A stretch of 64,000 nt of DNA from Pseudanabaena biceps (lineage in GTDB: Bacteria; Cyanobacteriota; Cyanobacteriia; Pseudanabaenales; Pseudanabaenaceae): the NCBI GenBank assembly GCA_013361095.1, contig JAATWA010000001.1, positions 2,396,501 to 2,460,500 on the forward strand, given 5' to 3'. The translations under genes were made by a program, and so were the position numbers. A model generated the notes under the pieces. The model did no database searches. It worked only from the letters and a program-made list of their open reading frames with translations, and was not told the origin of the DNA. Each line of letters starts with the position of its first letter. The first letter of the stretch is position 1. Positions 52,615 to 61,369 of this stretch are shown one piece after another.

Positions 52615-53388
52615 TTAGCTAGAGATTGCAACTATAAAAAAGAGTAAATCTACAAAAATTGTTCCTAACACAGCGCCGCCAAAAGCCCAATAGCCAAAAT
52701 CAAGCGATCGCATGGCTTTATTGGCTGTAGTCAACAGCAGTGCAGCTAAGATACAAGCCCATGTCATGCCCCAAGGAGTTTCGACAAGGCTTAAGGCATT
52801 TTTTAAGATCGGTTGGGCGAGACTCACATTTGCTTCAACTTGCATCAAAGCTTGCCAATGAGGAAACAGATGGGTGATATAAAAATAGAAGTCAGTGATG
52901 GCTGTTCCAGCAAGGGAGCCAATGTAGAACCAGCCACCAACTCGATGAGAATTTTGTCTAATCGCCCAGATTGCCCAAGGCATGGCTAGAGCCTCCACAG
53001 GGACATGATAGGCTGGCTCCCAACGTAGCCAACCCCAGTAGAGAGAGCCACACAACCATGTGAGGCTAAATCCCCAAATTAAACTCCCCCACAAACTTGT
53101 TTTGATATCTTCTTGTAGATGCTTAGCGATCGCTAGCCATCCAACACTAAAAATCAAGCTCAACCAAGGCGCATGGCGCACAAGTGGGGCTTCAAAAAAA
53201 ACGGGGACTGACACTAAAAACAGCGAAGCCAGCCACATCTGCCAATGTTGCAGTAATGATGCTGTGACTGGTAAAGAGCGAGAAAACGTTGAGGTTATGG
53301 TCGCGTTCAAAGATTGAGCCTGAACTGGCGATCGCGTACGGTCTAAGAAGCGTTCCTCTAATTGAATCTTGTCAGGATTTAAAAACAA
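52615..53388 (-). CDS. DUF3120 membrane protein
   Basis: 257 residues if begun at the TTG at 53386-53388; the next in-frame Met is only at residue 51 (MWLASLFLVSVP), so the start is uncertain. Several membrane helices (for example LASLFLVSVPVFFEAPLVRH, FGGAVLGTIFVDLLFFIVAI) and the WLRWEPAYHVPVEALAMPWA region place it in the cyanobacterial DUF3120 family. Function is not known. Single gene with its own terminator. Confidence 0.82.
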   Translation of the reverse strand: MFLNPDKIQLEERFLDRTRSPVQAQSLNATITSTFSRSLPVTASLLQHWQMWLASLFLVSVPVFFEAPLVRHAPWLSLIFSVGWLAIAKHLQEDIKTSLWGSLIWGFSLTWLCGSLYWGWLRWEPAYHVPVEALAMPWAIWAIRQNSHRVGGWFYIGSLAGTAITDFYFYITHLFPHWQALMQVEANVSLAQPILKNALSLVETPWGMTWACILAALLLTTANKAMRSLDFGYWAFGGAVLGTIFVDLLFFIVAISS

Positions 53389-53512
53389 AGTGTATTAAAA
53401 AGTTATATTAATTATTAATACTTAATATGTTAGCAGCCCTACAGAGCATTATTGAATCTGGATAATGTATAAAAAATTAAGATTTTTTAAATACACGCTC
53501 CCGAATTCCTCA

Positions 53513-53585
53513 GTAATTCTGATTATGAAACCAATTTTGGGATTTTCAGTGCCTTCGGCGCTAAAAATCCCAAAATTGGTTTCTT
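53513..53585. mobile_element. Left half of a decayed 127-bp MITE-like element
   Basis: GTAATTCTGATTATGAAACC then CAATTTTGGGATTTTCAGTG and its complement match the first hairpin of the family; the right half is replaced by GCTGGACGTAAGCGGG and AAAAAACTAGTTTTTTT, which no longer match. Confidence 0.65.
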
Positions 53586-53680
53586 GCAAGCTGGACGTAA
53601 GCGGGCGTTAAAAAAACTAGTTTTTTTAACGCCTAGCAAAGCTTTCACGCATTTTTTATAGCAATTTCTGCTAAAACCAG

Positions 53681-53737
53681 AACCAAGAATTTTGTTAAAA
53701 GTGTCGCCTTGCAACACTTTTAACAAAATTCTTGGTT
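53681..53737. repeat. Hairpin, 27-bp arms with one mismatch, loop CTT
   Basis: AACCAAGAATTTTGTTAAAA then GTGTCGC-CTT-GCAACAC. The arm AACCAAGAATTTT recurs in the hairpin at 55045 with a different continuation. Confidence 0.9.
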
Positions 53738-53748
53738 CGTTTGATCGC

Positions 53749-53803
53749 AAATCCCAACAGAGTAATAGCGGCACAAAGTGCCGCTATTACTCTGTTGGGA
53801 TTT
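53749..53803. repeat. Hairpin, 26-bp perfect arms, loop AAA
   Basis: AAATCCCAACAGAGTAATAG then CGGCAC-AAA-GTGCCG. Together with the two elements above it fills the 528-base gap 53389-53916, where I see no gene. Confidence 0.92.
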
Positions 53804-53916
53804 GATTGAAAGGGATTGATTAGATTGACTATCGCCCCTATCACAAAGTATTCTTTGCTTCATCAGAACCCGTTACATTTCATTTTTGAATTGGCGATCG
53901 CTTTAGAGAATTAGAA

Positions 53917-54975
53917 ATGAGCTTATCTCAAGTTTTCTTGAATTTTAATTCCATCCTTAATCCTAGAGATTCTGACAATAAAGTTAAAGAGATTTGCGAT
54001 AGCCTCTCAGCGGTTGTATCAGTGGATAAATACCTGTTTCTGGGTGGTGATGAGACAACTACGATAGAAAGGCTAGAGACCCATGATGGTGGCGCGACTT
54101 TTACCAATCATCAACAATGGAAGATTTCTGAGTTTGTCAAACTTCCCAGTGGGGATGACGAGGAAATAGATATAGAGGGTATGGCTTGCAGCGATCGCTC
54201 TCTGTGGATTGTTGGTTCACATTCTTTAAAACGTAGGCAACCAAATCCTAAAAAGACTGCTGCTGAAAATATCAAGCGATTGGTGGATGTGTCCACTGAA
54301 AGAAATCGTTATTTACTAGCTCGTATTCCACTAGATAGCAACTACAACTTGACTAAGACATCGCCATCGGCTCAACTGGAAATCACTGACACAGGAAATA
54401 TACTAATTGACGCATTAAAAAAAGATAAACATTTCAAATCTTTTCTAAATATTCCTTCAAAAGATAATGGGATTGATATTGAGGGCTTGGCAGTAAGTCA
54501 GAACAAGATTTTTATTGGTCTGCGCGGCCCTGTATTGCGTGGATGGACAAGTATCTTAGAGCTTGAGTGCAAAAGTATTAATGACTCAAACATCGAACTT
54601 AAAAAGATTGGTTCTGAAAATCAACCCTACAGAAAACACTTTGTTCAGCTTGGCGGTCTTGGGGTAAGAGATTTGATCGTGGACGGTCAAGACCTATTAA
54701 TTTTAGCGGGGCCAACGATGGATCTTGATGGGCCAGTAGAAGTATTTCGATGGAAAAATGCTCTGACTAATAGAGAAGAATCACTAACTTGGGGAAATGA
54801 AGGAAGTTTAGAGTCTGTATTAAAAGTTCCCTATGGAGAAGATACAGATCATGCTGAAGGTATAACGTTCTTTGCTTCAAATACTAAATCTTTAATGATT
54901 GTCTATGACTCGCCCAGTAATTCCCGAAAACAGCGTGGCAGTAGTACGATACAAGCCGATATTTTTACTTTATGA
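53917..54975 (+). CDS. DUF3616 family protein
   Basis: 352 residues. Repeated acidic 'IDIEGMA' and 'IDIEGLA' segments (EEIDIEGMACSDRSLWIVGS and NGIDIEGLAVSQNKIFIGLR) and the C-terminal HAEGITFFASNTKSLMIVYD define a beta-propeller-like DUF3616 protein. There is no signal peptide, so it is likely cytoplasmic. Function unknown. ATG at 53917. Confidence 0.85.
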   Translation: MSLSQVFLNFNSILNPRDSDNKVKEICDSLSAVVSVDKYLFLGGDETTTIERLETHDGGATFTNHQQWKISEFVKLPSGDDEEIDIEGMACSDRSLWIVGSHSLKRRQPNPKKTAAENIKRLVDVSTERNRYLLARIPLDSNYNLTKTSPSAQLEITDTGNILIDALKKDKHFKSFLNIPSKDNGIDIEGLAVSQNKIFIGLRGPVLRGWTSILELECKSINDSNIELKKIGSENQPYRKHFVQLGGLGVRDLIVDGQDLLILAGPTMDLDGPVEVFRWKNALTNREESLTWGNEGSLESVLKVPYGEDTDHAEGITFFASNTKSLMIVYDSPSNSRKQRGSSTIQADIFTL

Positions 54976-55044
54976 ACGTAATCACCAGCAAAGGAGTGAT
55001 TTCGCTCATAAGTATAAAATCTTACAGCAATTTTTGATCAACCG

Positions 55045-55103
55045 AACCACAAGAATTTTTTGAAAGTGTTGCAAAGCAACACTTTCAAAAAATTCTTGTG
55101 GTT
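55045..55103. repeat. Hairpin, 28-bp perfect arms, loop AAA
   Basis: AACCACAAGAATTTTTTGAA then AGTGTTGC-AAA-GCAACACT. It follows the DUF3616 stop by 69 bp. Confidence 0.93.
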
Positions 55104-55214
55104 TAGATTTGAGCGCAAAGCAATGTAACCCCTCATAGCACACGATGCACATGTGCCATAGCGGTTTAGGATTTAATCATGCCCAGTTATTTATTAAATA
55201 TAAAATCCTAATCC

Positions 55215-55421
55215 ATGTCACCCGATTATATAAAAGCTCAATTAATCTTGCTTATTTCTATCGTTGCCGCGATCGCCTTTGTTGGTTGCATCTACGAGTT
55301 ATCCTACGGCGCACCTGATTTTGGTTTTGCCATAACTTGGGCAATTTTGTTAATCAGTTTACCTGTGGGTGTCTATAGCTTCGTTAAGGCTGTAAGCCTT
55401 GCCAGAAAGTCTATGCAATAG
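55215..55421 (+). CDS. Small membrane protein, unknown
   Basis: 68 residues with two membrane helices: LILLISIVAAIAFVGCIYEL and AITWAILLISLPVGVYSFV. I do not recognise it. A short inverted pair (AGGATTT near 55171 and AAATCCT near 55204) frames the leader. The reading frame and hydrophobic pattern support it as a real gene, but there is no strong ribosome-binding site. Confidence 0.55.
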   Translation: MSPDYIKAQLILLISIVAAIAFVGCIYELSYGAPDFGFAITWAILLISLPVGVYSFVKAVSLARKSMQ

Positions 55422-55425
55422 AAGC

Positions 55426-55452
55426 GAATGGCGGTGCAAAGCGCCGCCATTC
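55426..55452. repeat. Short hairpin, 12-bp arms with one mismatch, loop AAA
   Basis: GAATGGCGGTGC-AAA-GCGCCGCCATTC, between the convergent stops at 55421 and 55454. Only the core of the family is left. Confidence 0.85.
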
Positions 55453-55453
55453 A

Positions 55454-56518
55454 TTATAAGCAAAAAGGCTGCCAAGGTAGGTCGCTATCGCCTTCTAGCA
55501 GAAGATCACGGGTAATTTGAGCGGTGATTGGAGCCATCATTAAGCCATTTCGATAATGTCCTGTGGCTATCAAAATATGTGGAAGTTTTGGCATAAAGCC
55601 TAAAATTGGCGCTCTGACTCCCTGTGGTCGGGGGCGATCGCCAGCCCATGTTGATAATATTTTTGCCTTCTCAAACAACGGACACCAAGCGATCGCTTGT
55701 TCTAACAGCAACTTCTCATTTGCCTGACGGGGTAACTGTTCATAGTCAAATTCCACAGTTGCACCGAGCCAATAGCGATCGCCTCCCAATGGCACAACAT
55801 TTACGTCCGAGCCATCTTCATTCTCAAAATGAACTACTGTCTGCAAATTGAGGTGAGGAATTTCTACTAATAGAGCTTGTCCGCCGACGGGTTGCAATAG
55901 ATCGGATTTACCGATGATTGAGGATATCAAAGGGTTAGAGCCTAGTCCTGAAGTAATTACCAGACGATCGCCAGATATATCTGCTAAGTTTTTTACTGGC
56001 TCATTCCAATGGAACTTCACGCCATCAGCGATCGCGGCGGTGACTAAAGCTTTTACTAATTGCGTGGGATGCACCGCCCGATCGCAAAAACTCATTAAGC
56101 CGCCATCGGTATGCCATTGCGGAAACTGTTCCCTAATATGATTTTGATCTAGCCATTGCAATTCAAAGCCTTGTTCTTTGCGAATCTCAATTAGCGATCG
56201 CGCTTTGGTTTCGGCATTTGACGATCGATATAGATTTAAAATTCCATTACGATTGTAGAGAATATCGAGATTTGTTTGTTGAGTTAGTTCTGTAATTAGG
56301 TGATCGTATTTACGCAAACTCGCCAATCGCAAAGTCACTAAGTCCCCTTTGGCTTTGCTACTGCAAGCTCCCATTAATACACCCAGAGCCGCACCTGTTG
56401 ACCCCATCGCAGGTTGGGAATTGGCTTCTATCACAGTTACTTCTAAATCTGTATTGCGAAGCTCGTAGGCGATCATGGCTCCGATTACACCGCAGCCAAT
56501 AATCGTTACTGTTGTCAT
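55454..56518 (-). CDS. FAD-dependent amino-acid oxidase, ThiO-like (glycine oxidase)
   Basis: 354 residues. The N-terminal dinucleotide fold is TIIGCGVIGAMIAYEL, followed by VIEANSQPAMGSTGAALGVL, and the C-terminal second FAD region is IATGHYRNGLMMAPITAQ. This fits the DAO/glycine-oxidase family; the closest role is ThiO, which makes the imine used for the thiamine thiazole ring, and thiS lies in this window at 8853. Other amine oxidases of the fold cannot be excluded. ATG at 56516-56518. Confidence 0.8.
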   Translation of the reverse strand: MTTVTIIGCGVIGAMIAYELRNTDLEVTVIEANSQPAMGSTGAALGVLMGACSSKAKGDLVTLRLASLRKYDHLITELTQQTNLDILYNRNGILNLYRSSNAETKARSLIEIRKEQGFELQWLDQNHIREQFPQWHTDGGLMSFCDRAVHPTQLVKALVTAAIADGVKFHWNEPVKNLADISGDRLVITSGLGSNPLISSIIGKSDLLQPVGGQALLVEIPHLNLQTVVHFENEDGSDVNVVPLGGDRYWLGATVEFDYEQLPRQANEKLLLEQAIAWCPLFEKAKILSTWAGDRPRPQGVRAPILGFMPKLPHILIATGHYRNGLMMAPITAQITRDLLLEGDSDLPWQPFCL

Positions 56519-56548
56519 AATTACAGCCTATTGATGGTTTGAGTAGTA

Positions 56549-56599
56549 CAGAAAGATTTTTAAAAGCGGCGCTTTGCGCCGCTTTTAAAAATCTTTCTG
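56549..56599. repeat. Hairpin, 24-bp arms, loop TTT
   Basis: CAGAAAGATTTTTAAAAGCG then GCGC-TTT-GCGC. GGGTTTTAAG follows only on the right. Located 30 bp upstream of the oxidase start. Confidence 0.92.
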
Positions 56600-56630
56600 G
56601 GTTTTAAGTTAGCGCGAAGCGCTGTACCTC

Positions 56631-57236
56631 TTAAACTGATTTTGATTGCTTCCATTTCCAAATTACGCCTGAGAGCGAATTGGTGATGACATGGGCAGTG
56701 ATCGCTGACAACAAATTACCTGTATATATGGTCACTGCACCGAGCATCATTCCCACAGCGATCGCCCAAACCGTATAGGACATATATTTAGCATTTGCCA
56801 TATGCAAGACACCAAACACCACACTGGTAATGATTAGAGCCAGACCATTCATCCCCAAGGCAGGCAAAGCCACGCCCCGAAATAACATCTCTTCACTCAG
56901 CCCAGGCAACAATCCTAACCAAATTAAATCAATCGGTTTTAGTGGTTGCAAAACCATTTGCAAATATTCAGTCGCAGCAATCCGATAACTCTCCCATATC
57001 TCAAAAATTACACTACTCAGCAGCGCTACACCCAATCCAATTCCCACACCGATCGCCGCATGTTGTGGTTGCCAGTAAAGAGGAACCATCGACATATTGG
57101 CTAAATAAACCCAAACCTTAGATAGCCCTAAGAAAATAATCGCCGTGACTGCCATCGCCACTAAAACCTGCGATCGCGATAGGGTTTGCTCTTTGGGGTT
57201 GGGATTTGATTGTGGAGATGGGGAAGGTAGAGACAT
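56631..57236 (-). CDS. CPBP (CAAX-type) intramembrane metalloprotease
   Basis: 201 residues with about five membrane segments. The family motif EEMLFRG is present in GLSEEMLFRGVALPAL, and the His motif in FGVLHMANAKYM. Members cleave membrane-anchored peptides; cyanobacterial ones are of unknown target. It begins 9 bp after the aminotransferase stop and is probably cotranscribed. ATG at 57234-57236. Confidence 0.9.
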   Translation of the reverse strand: MSLPSPSPQSNPNPKEQTLSRSQVLVAMAVTAIIFLGLSKVWVYLANMSMVPLYWQPQHAAIGVGIGLGVALLSSVIFEIWESYRIAATEYLQMVLQPLKPIDLIWLGLLPGLSEEMLFRGVALPALGMNGLALIITSVVFGVLHMANAKYMSYTVWAIAVGMMLGAVTIYTGNLLSAITAHVITNSLSGVIWKWKQSKSV

Positions 57237-57245
57237 GGGAAGGCA

Positions 57246-58508
57246 CTAATTAATACTCAGGGTTTCAAGAATAACGATTAAGCGATCAATATCAGTAATC
57301 GAAGTTAGATAATGAACAGAAGCTCTCAAACAGTCAGGCTCAGGCAAGGCTCGAATCAGGATTTGATGTTCTAATTCCAAGTGTTTGGCGATTAGAGAAT
57401 GGGATTGTTGGGCGATCTCATTTTTAGCAAGTTCGCGATTAATTGTAAAGGATATCAACCCTGACTCTGGTGGAACTTGGCGCACACAGTCAATATGTGG
57501 CAAAGCGTCTAATTTCTCCCATAGGATCTTACTTAATTGACAAATTCGTACATATCTTTGGGATTGACTGCCCCAACTATTTGCTTTGGCGATCGCAATT
57601 CGGAGCGCTTCGTAGAGGGCATAGGTAGAACTTGCTACTTCAAATTTTGCTCCATCTTGCCGCCATTGGGGAATCGGCAATTTGCCTGTAAGTCCTCGCC
57701 ATCCCACAAACACAGGTTCAATTTGATCAAAAATCTCTGGACGAATATACAAAGCGCCCAAACCTAGAGGCGCGCACCACCACTTGTGGGTCGTAAAAGC
57801 ATAAAAGTCTGCCCCACTATCTTCGAGGTTTAAAAGTAGCACACCTACTGACTGGGCGGCATCCACAGTAACTAATACATTGCGTTCATGGCAAGCCTGA
57901 GCGATCGCCTTCAGTGGTAAAACTTGTCCCGTATTCCAGCAGATATGACTAATCATCACCATGCGAGTTTTGGGCTGTAAGTGCTGTACTAACAACTCCA
58001 CAACCGAGATGCTATCTTCGCCATCAGCACTGCTATTGCGGGTCTTTGTCAAAGGGAAATAATCAATTTCTATGCCAAAACGCTTTTGGATTTGGACAAC
58101 ACTAGCAATAATCCCAGGATGTTCGCAGTCAGAAAGCAAGATGCGATCGCCTTGTTGCCAATCTAGCGCCCACAGCGCAATATTACAGCCGATGGTTGTG
58201 TTTTCAGTAAGGGTAATTGTGTTGGGACTAACTTGCAGTTCTTGAGCGATCGCGTCTTTGGTCGCACCATACTCTGCCATCATCCAAGCTCCTGCGGCAT
58301 TGGAAAAGCAACCAATAGACTCAATATGCCGAAAGTTTTTAGTGATTGAGTCGAGGGCATCGGCACAGATTACCCCCTGTCCGCCATAGTTAAAGTAATG
58401 ACGGTGAGCAACTTCTAAGGCAGGAAACTGCGATCGATGGTCAAATAAATCTACTTCGCGATCGCGTTCTAAGTTGTCAGAAATCACTGCTGAAGAAATC
58501 AAACCCAT
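57246..58508 (-). CDS. Class V aminotransferase / cysteine desulfurase-like PLP enzyme
   Basis: 420 residues. TENTTIGCNIALWALDWQQG, then LVTVDAAQSVGVL with the cofactor-binding Asp, and FTTHKWWCAPLGLGALY with the PLP lysine (THKWW), define the fold. A role in desulfuration or amino-acid lysis is possible, but the usual active-site Cys loop of NifS/SufS is not evident. First gene of a two-gene operon with the CPBP protease. ATG at 58506-58508. Confidence 0.85.
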   Translation of the reverse strand: MGLISSAVISDNLERDREVDLFDHRSQFPALEVAHRHYFNYGGQGVICADALDSITKNFRHIESIGCFSNAAGAWMMAEYGATKDAIAQELQVSPNTITLTENTTIGCNIALWALDWQQGDRILLSDCEHPGIIASVVQIQKRFGIEIDYFPLTKTRNSSADGEDSISVVELLVQHLQPKTRMVMISHICWNTGQVLPLKAIAQACHERNVLVTVDAAQSVGVLLLNLEDSGADFYAFTTHKWWCAPLGLGALYIRPEIFDQIEPVFVGWRGLTGKLPIPQWRQDGAKFEVASSTYALYEALRIAIAKANSWGSQSQRYVRICQLSKILWEKLDALPHIDCVRQVPPESGLISFTINRELAKNEIAQQSHSLIAKHLELEHQILIRALPEPDCLRASVHYLTSITDIDRLIVILETLSIN

Positions 58509-58571
58509 CTCCTAAGAAAATATTCGCACATAACCTTATTCTACAGCGACTTGTAGCTATGTAGCCTAAGA

Positions 58572-58630
58572 CCTAAAACCCAAAAGAGAGTGGCGGCGCT
58601 ACGCGCCGCCACTCTCTTTTGGGTTTTAGG
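58572..58630. repeat. Hairpin, 28-bp perfect arms, loop TAC
   Basis: CCTAAAACCCAAAAGAGAGT then GGCGGCGC-TAC-GCGCCGCC, followed by TTTGTCCTAAC. A full-length, perfect family member. Confidence 0.95.
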
Positions 58631-58716
58631 TTTGTCCTAACATAACTGGCTATAGCTTCAACAAGCGTTAATAGCTCGAATTAACAATTAAGTAGTCAAG
58701 CATAAGTAAACTTAAA

Positions 58717-58765
58717 ACCCAAATTGTCTGGTCGCCAGCTACGCTGGCGACCAGACAATTTAGGT
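58717..58765. repeat. Hairpin, 23-bp arms with one mismatch, loop TAC
   Basis: ACCCAAATTGTCTGGTCGCC then AGC-TAC-GCT. The core GCGC is replaced by CCAGC-TAC-GCTGG while the pairing is kept. These two hairpins fill the gap 58509-58820. Confidence 0.9.
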
Positions 58766-58820
58766 GAGCTACTTAGCTATAAACGCTAGAATATGATTGT
58801 TGTCTTTTAGTTACAACTCC

Positions 58821-59387
58821 ATGATTGCCACCATTCAGCGCCGTTACACTCTTGACGAATATCGTGCGATCGCCGATACCTCTGAAGAAAAATGTGAATA
58901 CCACGATGGAGAAATTATTACTATGACGGGTGGAACTGTTAACCACAGCCGTGTTGGTGGAAATGTTTTTGCTTTGCTTAAATTTCTGCTGCGAGATACG
59001 AACTTTGAAGCGATTAATAATGATTTACGATTATGGATTCCCACTTATCGGCGTGGCGTATACCCAGATACGATGGTTTTTGAGGGAGCCTTACAATTTA
59101 ATGGCGATCGCGAAGATGAAGTCTTAAATCCGTTTTTGATTGTGGAAGTGCTATCACCTTCAACAGAGGAATACGATCGCACAGACAAGTTTCGGATGTA
59201 TCGTTCTATTCCTAGCTTCTGTGAATATCTATTAGTCCGTCAAAACAAAGTTTTTGTAGAACGCTATAGCAAACAAGGCGAAATCTGGACATATAGTGAT
59301 TTCGATGGTTTAGATCAATCAATCTCACTGGAGTCTATAAATATCGAATTAGCGATCGCGGAAATCTACCGCAACATTGAGTTTTGA
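58821..59387 (+). CDS. Uma2-family (PD-(D/E)XK-fold) protein
   Basis: 188 residues from the ATG at 58821; a TTG eight codons earlier is less likely. YTLDEYRAIADTSEEKCEYHDGEI (start), VYPDTMVFEG (PD), LIVEVLSPSTEEYDRTDKF (E..K) are the standard Uma2 landmarks. The family is greatly expanded in cyanobacteria, often near mobile DNA, and its role is unclear. Its 3' end is copied again at 59938-59973, beyond the toxin-antitoxin pair. Confidence 0.9.
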   Translation: MIATIQRRYTLDEYRAIADTSEEKCEYHDGEIITMTGGTVNHSRVGGNVFALLKFLLRDTNFEAINNDLRLWIPTYRRGVYPDTMVFEGALQFNGDREDEVLNPFLIVEVLSPSTEEYDRTDKFRMYRSIPSFCEYLLVRQNKVFVERYSKQGEIWTYSDFDGLDQSISLESINIELAIAEIYRNIEF

Positions 59388-59440
59388 AATAACTACTTAC
59401 GACATAATCAATGCAAGCAAAATTACTGTAACTAAACGCT

Positions 59441-59677
59441 ATGGATGCAATCAAATATAGAGCTATAGTCAAAAATGGCAGGCTCGAAATGCCGATAATC
59501 AATCTTCCTGAAGGAACTATTGTCGAAGCAATCTTGTTAGTCGAACAAACACAAATAGAAAGTGACGAAACAGCATATTTGCTCTCAACCGCAGCCAATC
59601 GCCGCAATCTATTGGAAGGATTAGAAGAATTAAAGCAACCAGAAAACTATGTCTACGTTGACATTGCTGCATTATGA
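59441..59677 (+). CDS. Antitoxin of a YoeB-type pair
   Basis: 78 residues. KYRAIVKNGRLEMPIINLPE fits an AbrB-like or related antitoxin N-terminus, and the C-terminal SDETAYLLSTAANRRNLLEG, LEELKQPENYVYV, looks like the toxin-binding tail of Phd/YefM-type partners. It overlaps the toxin gene by 4 bases (ATGA at 59674-59677). Confidence 0.8.
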   Translation: MDAIKYRAIVKNGRLEMPIINLPEGTIVEAILLVEQTQIESDETAYLLSTAANRRNLLEGLEELKQPENYVYVDIAAL

Positions 59678-59931
59678 GAAAAGTTGCATTTCTAGCCCGT
59701 GGATTTGATGAGTTTAATCAATGGGCTGTCCAAGACAAGAAGATTTACAGCAAAATCGTTACTCTCATTAAAGACATTCACCGCGATCCCATTTCTGGAT
59801 TGGGAAAACCTGAAGCACTAAAACATGAACTATCAGGCTTATGGTCGAGACGAATCAATGATGAGCATCGTTTGGTATATACAATTACAAACGAAGAGAT
59901 TGTTATTGTGTCTTGCAAATTTCATTATTAG
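59674..59931 (+). CDS. YoeB/Txe-family toxin
   Basis: 85 residues, the usual size. The YoeB signature is KIVTLIKDIHRDPISGLGKP, followed by LSGLWSRRINDEHRLVYTI with the conserved WSRRI, and the C-terminal VSCKFHY, where the terminal His-Tyr is important for mRNA cleavage. It cuts mRNA at the ribosome when the antitoxin is lost. Confidence 0.93.
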   Translation: MRKVAFLARGFDEFNQWAVQDKKIYSKIVTLIKDIHRDPISGLGKPEALKHELSGLWSRRINDEHRLVYTITNEEIVIVSCKFHY

Positions 59932-59937
59932 GCTAAG

Positions 59938-59973
59938 GCGATCGCGGAAATCTATCGCAATATTGAATTTTAA
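59938..59973 (+). pseudogene. Duplicated 3' end of a Uma2 gene
   Basis: GCGATCGCGGAAATCTATCG then CAATATTGAATTTTAA reads IAEIYRNIEF-stop, the same final residues as the Uma2 gene at 58821-59387 (36 bp with 4 differences). No other part of a second Uma2 gene is seen. Confidence 0.75.
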
Positions 59974-59987
59974 ATCAGGCAAAAACG

Positions 59988-60200
59988 ATGGTATCTGGTC
60001 TTAAATATTTGTCAGCTAATCCGATCGCTAAGAAATTAAAGTTTGCACCCTTGGCGATCGTGGGAATGTTTGCCTTTGCCCTTAACTCCAATCTTGCTAT
60101 GCATCCTTATTTGCAAGTTTACATAGTTTTACTCGAAGCAAAATTAGGGATACTCGTAATATACTTACTAGCAAAGCAATTCACTAAGTCCACAAAATAG
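59988..60200 (+). CDS. Small membrane protein, unknown
   Basis: 70 residues from ATG at 59988. Two hydrophobic segments (FAPLAIVGMFAFALNSNL and LQVYIVLLEAKLGILVIYLL) and a Lys-rich tail. I do not recognise it. It is on the same strand as the three genes that follow, so it may be the first gene of that cluster. Confidence 0.5.
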   Translation: MVSGLKYLSANPIAKKLKFAPLAIVGMFAFALNSNLAMHPYLQVYIVLLEAKLGILVIYLLAKQFTKSTK

Positions 60201-60304
60201 GCAACCTTGCCTTTGTGATGCCCATACAAAAGCAACTGGTATTTAATTGCTCACAGATCCATTACAACATTATTTACATTGGAAGACCGAAGAGGAAAAT
60301 ACTG

Positions 60305-60640
60305 ATGAGGACTAGGACTAGTGCAATTCTTTGGTGTTTCTTTTTGGGGGCGTTTGGAGCGCACAAATTTTATCTAGGGCAGTCTGGCTTGGGAATAGTC
60401 TATTTACTGTTCTTCTGGACAGGTATTCCTTATCTGGTCGCTTTCATTGAGTTTATTATGCTGTTAACCATGTCCGACACGGAGTTTAATCGTAGATTTA
60501 ACGGTGGGGGCAACCCAGCCGTAGCATCAGTTAGAGACTCTACGGCAGCTCTTGGCGACCTCAAGCGCCTCTATGATGACGGCATTATCACGGCTGAAGA
60601 GTACGAAGAAAAACGCAAAAAGTTACTCAAAAATATTTAG
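60305..60640 (+). CDS. TM2-domain protein with SHOCT tail
   Basis: 111 residues from the ATG at 60305; 30 extra upstream codons are not TM2-like. The TM2 domain is AILWCFFLGAFGAHKFYLGQ, then GIVYLLFFWTGIPYLVAFIE, two helices with the conserved GAHKFYLG turn. The end LGDLKRLYDDGIITAEEYEE, then KRKKLL, is a SHOCT motif, a short C-terminal oligomerisation or binding piece. Role unknown. It lies 12 bp before the next gene. Confidence 0.88.
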   Translation: MRTRTSAILWCFFLGAFGAHKFYLGQSGLGIVYLLFFWTGIPYLVAFIEFIMLLTMSDTEFNRRFNGGGNPAVASVRDSTAALGDLKRLYDDGIITAEEYEEKRKKLLKNI

Positions 60641-60652
60641 ATATTTAGAACT

Positions 60653-61357
60653 ATGTCTCAACCTTCATGGTTTGATCAAAACCCCGCTTGGTTTTGGTGT
60701 TCTTTCGTCCCAGTCTTAGGTGGTGGCGCGATCGCCTATGCGGGCGTTAAGGCTAGTACAAACGTTTGGATTGGTATTGGTGCAGGATTTGTGGCAGCCG
60801 CCATTATTTTTGCGCCGATCTCTGAAACTCTCGCAGGGCTGATCTGGATGGCACAAATTGCCACTGCCTTTGCGCTCAAGCCCCAATATTTAGCAAAGAT
60901 TTATCCCAAAGAACTACCATTGCCTGAAGATCCTAAGCTATTTGCCGCGATCGCGGCAAATCGTCCCAAGATTGACTTTAATAGCTGCTCTAAAAATGAA
61001 TTGGTGAATGTGCTGGGTTTACCAATTGTGTATGCCAATGATATTGACTCCTTGAGATCGGAGGGGCATATTTTTACAAGCCTAGAAGAACTCCATGACA
61101 TTCTCGAAATCCCTAACGCAACGCTCAAAAAAATTGAGTCAATGGTGGTTTTTAGCTATGACTATCGCCAAGAAGCAAGCTATTCATGGAAGCGCGTTAA
61201 CTCAATGACCACTGATGACTTAATCGCGATGGGGATGGAGTCTCCAGTCGCGATCGCGATCGTGGAAGAGCGGCAACGACGTGGTGAATTCAAATCAGTG
61301 ATGGATATCAAAAAACGGACTGGCATTCCTTTCAGCGCTTATCGACAGCTTACTTAG
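60653..61357 (+). CDS. Membrane protein with helix-hairpin-helix repeats (ComEA/GspK-like)
   Basis: 234 residues. Membrane segments are near the N-terminus (PVLGGGAIAYAGVKASTNVW, GAGFVAAAIIFAPISETLAG). The C-terminal half has two HhH-like units: DFNSCSKNELVNVLGLPIVY and VNSMTTDDLIAMGMESPVAI then EERQRRGEFKSVMDIKKRTG. HhH repeats bind DNA or protein. The neighbour on the left is a TM2 protein and on the right a permease, all on one strand with gaps of 12 bp, so they are probably one operon. Confidence 0.8.
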   Translation: MSQPSWFDQNPAWFWCSFVPVLGGGAIAYAGVKASTNVWIGIGAGFVAAAIIFAPISETLAGLIWMAQIATAFALKPQYLAKIYPKELPLPEDPKLFAAIAANRPKIDFNSCSKNELVNVLGLPIVYANDIDSLRSEGHIFTSLEELHDILEIPNATLKKIESMVVFSYDYRQEASYSWKRVNSMTTDDLIAMGMESPVAIAIVEERQRRGEFKSVMDIKKRTGIPFSAYRQLT

Positions 61358-61369
61358 AGACAATAAATA

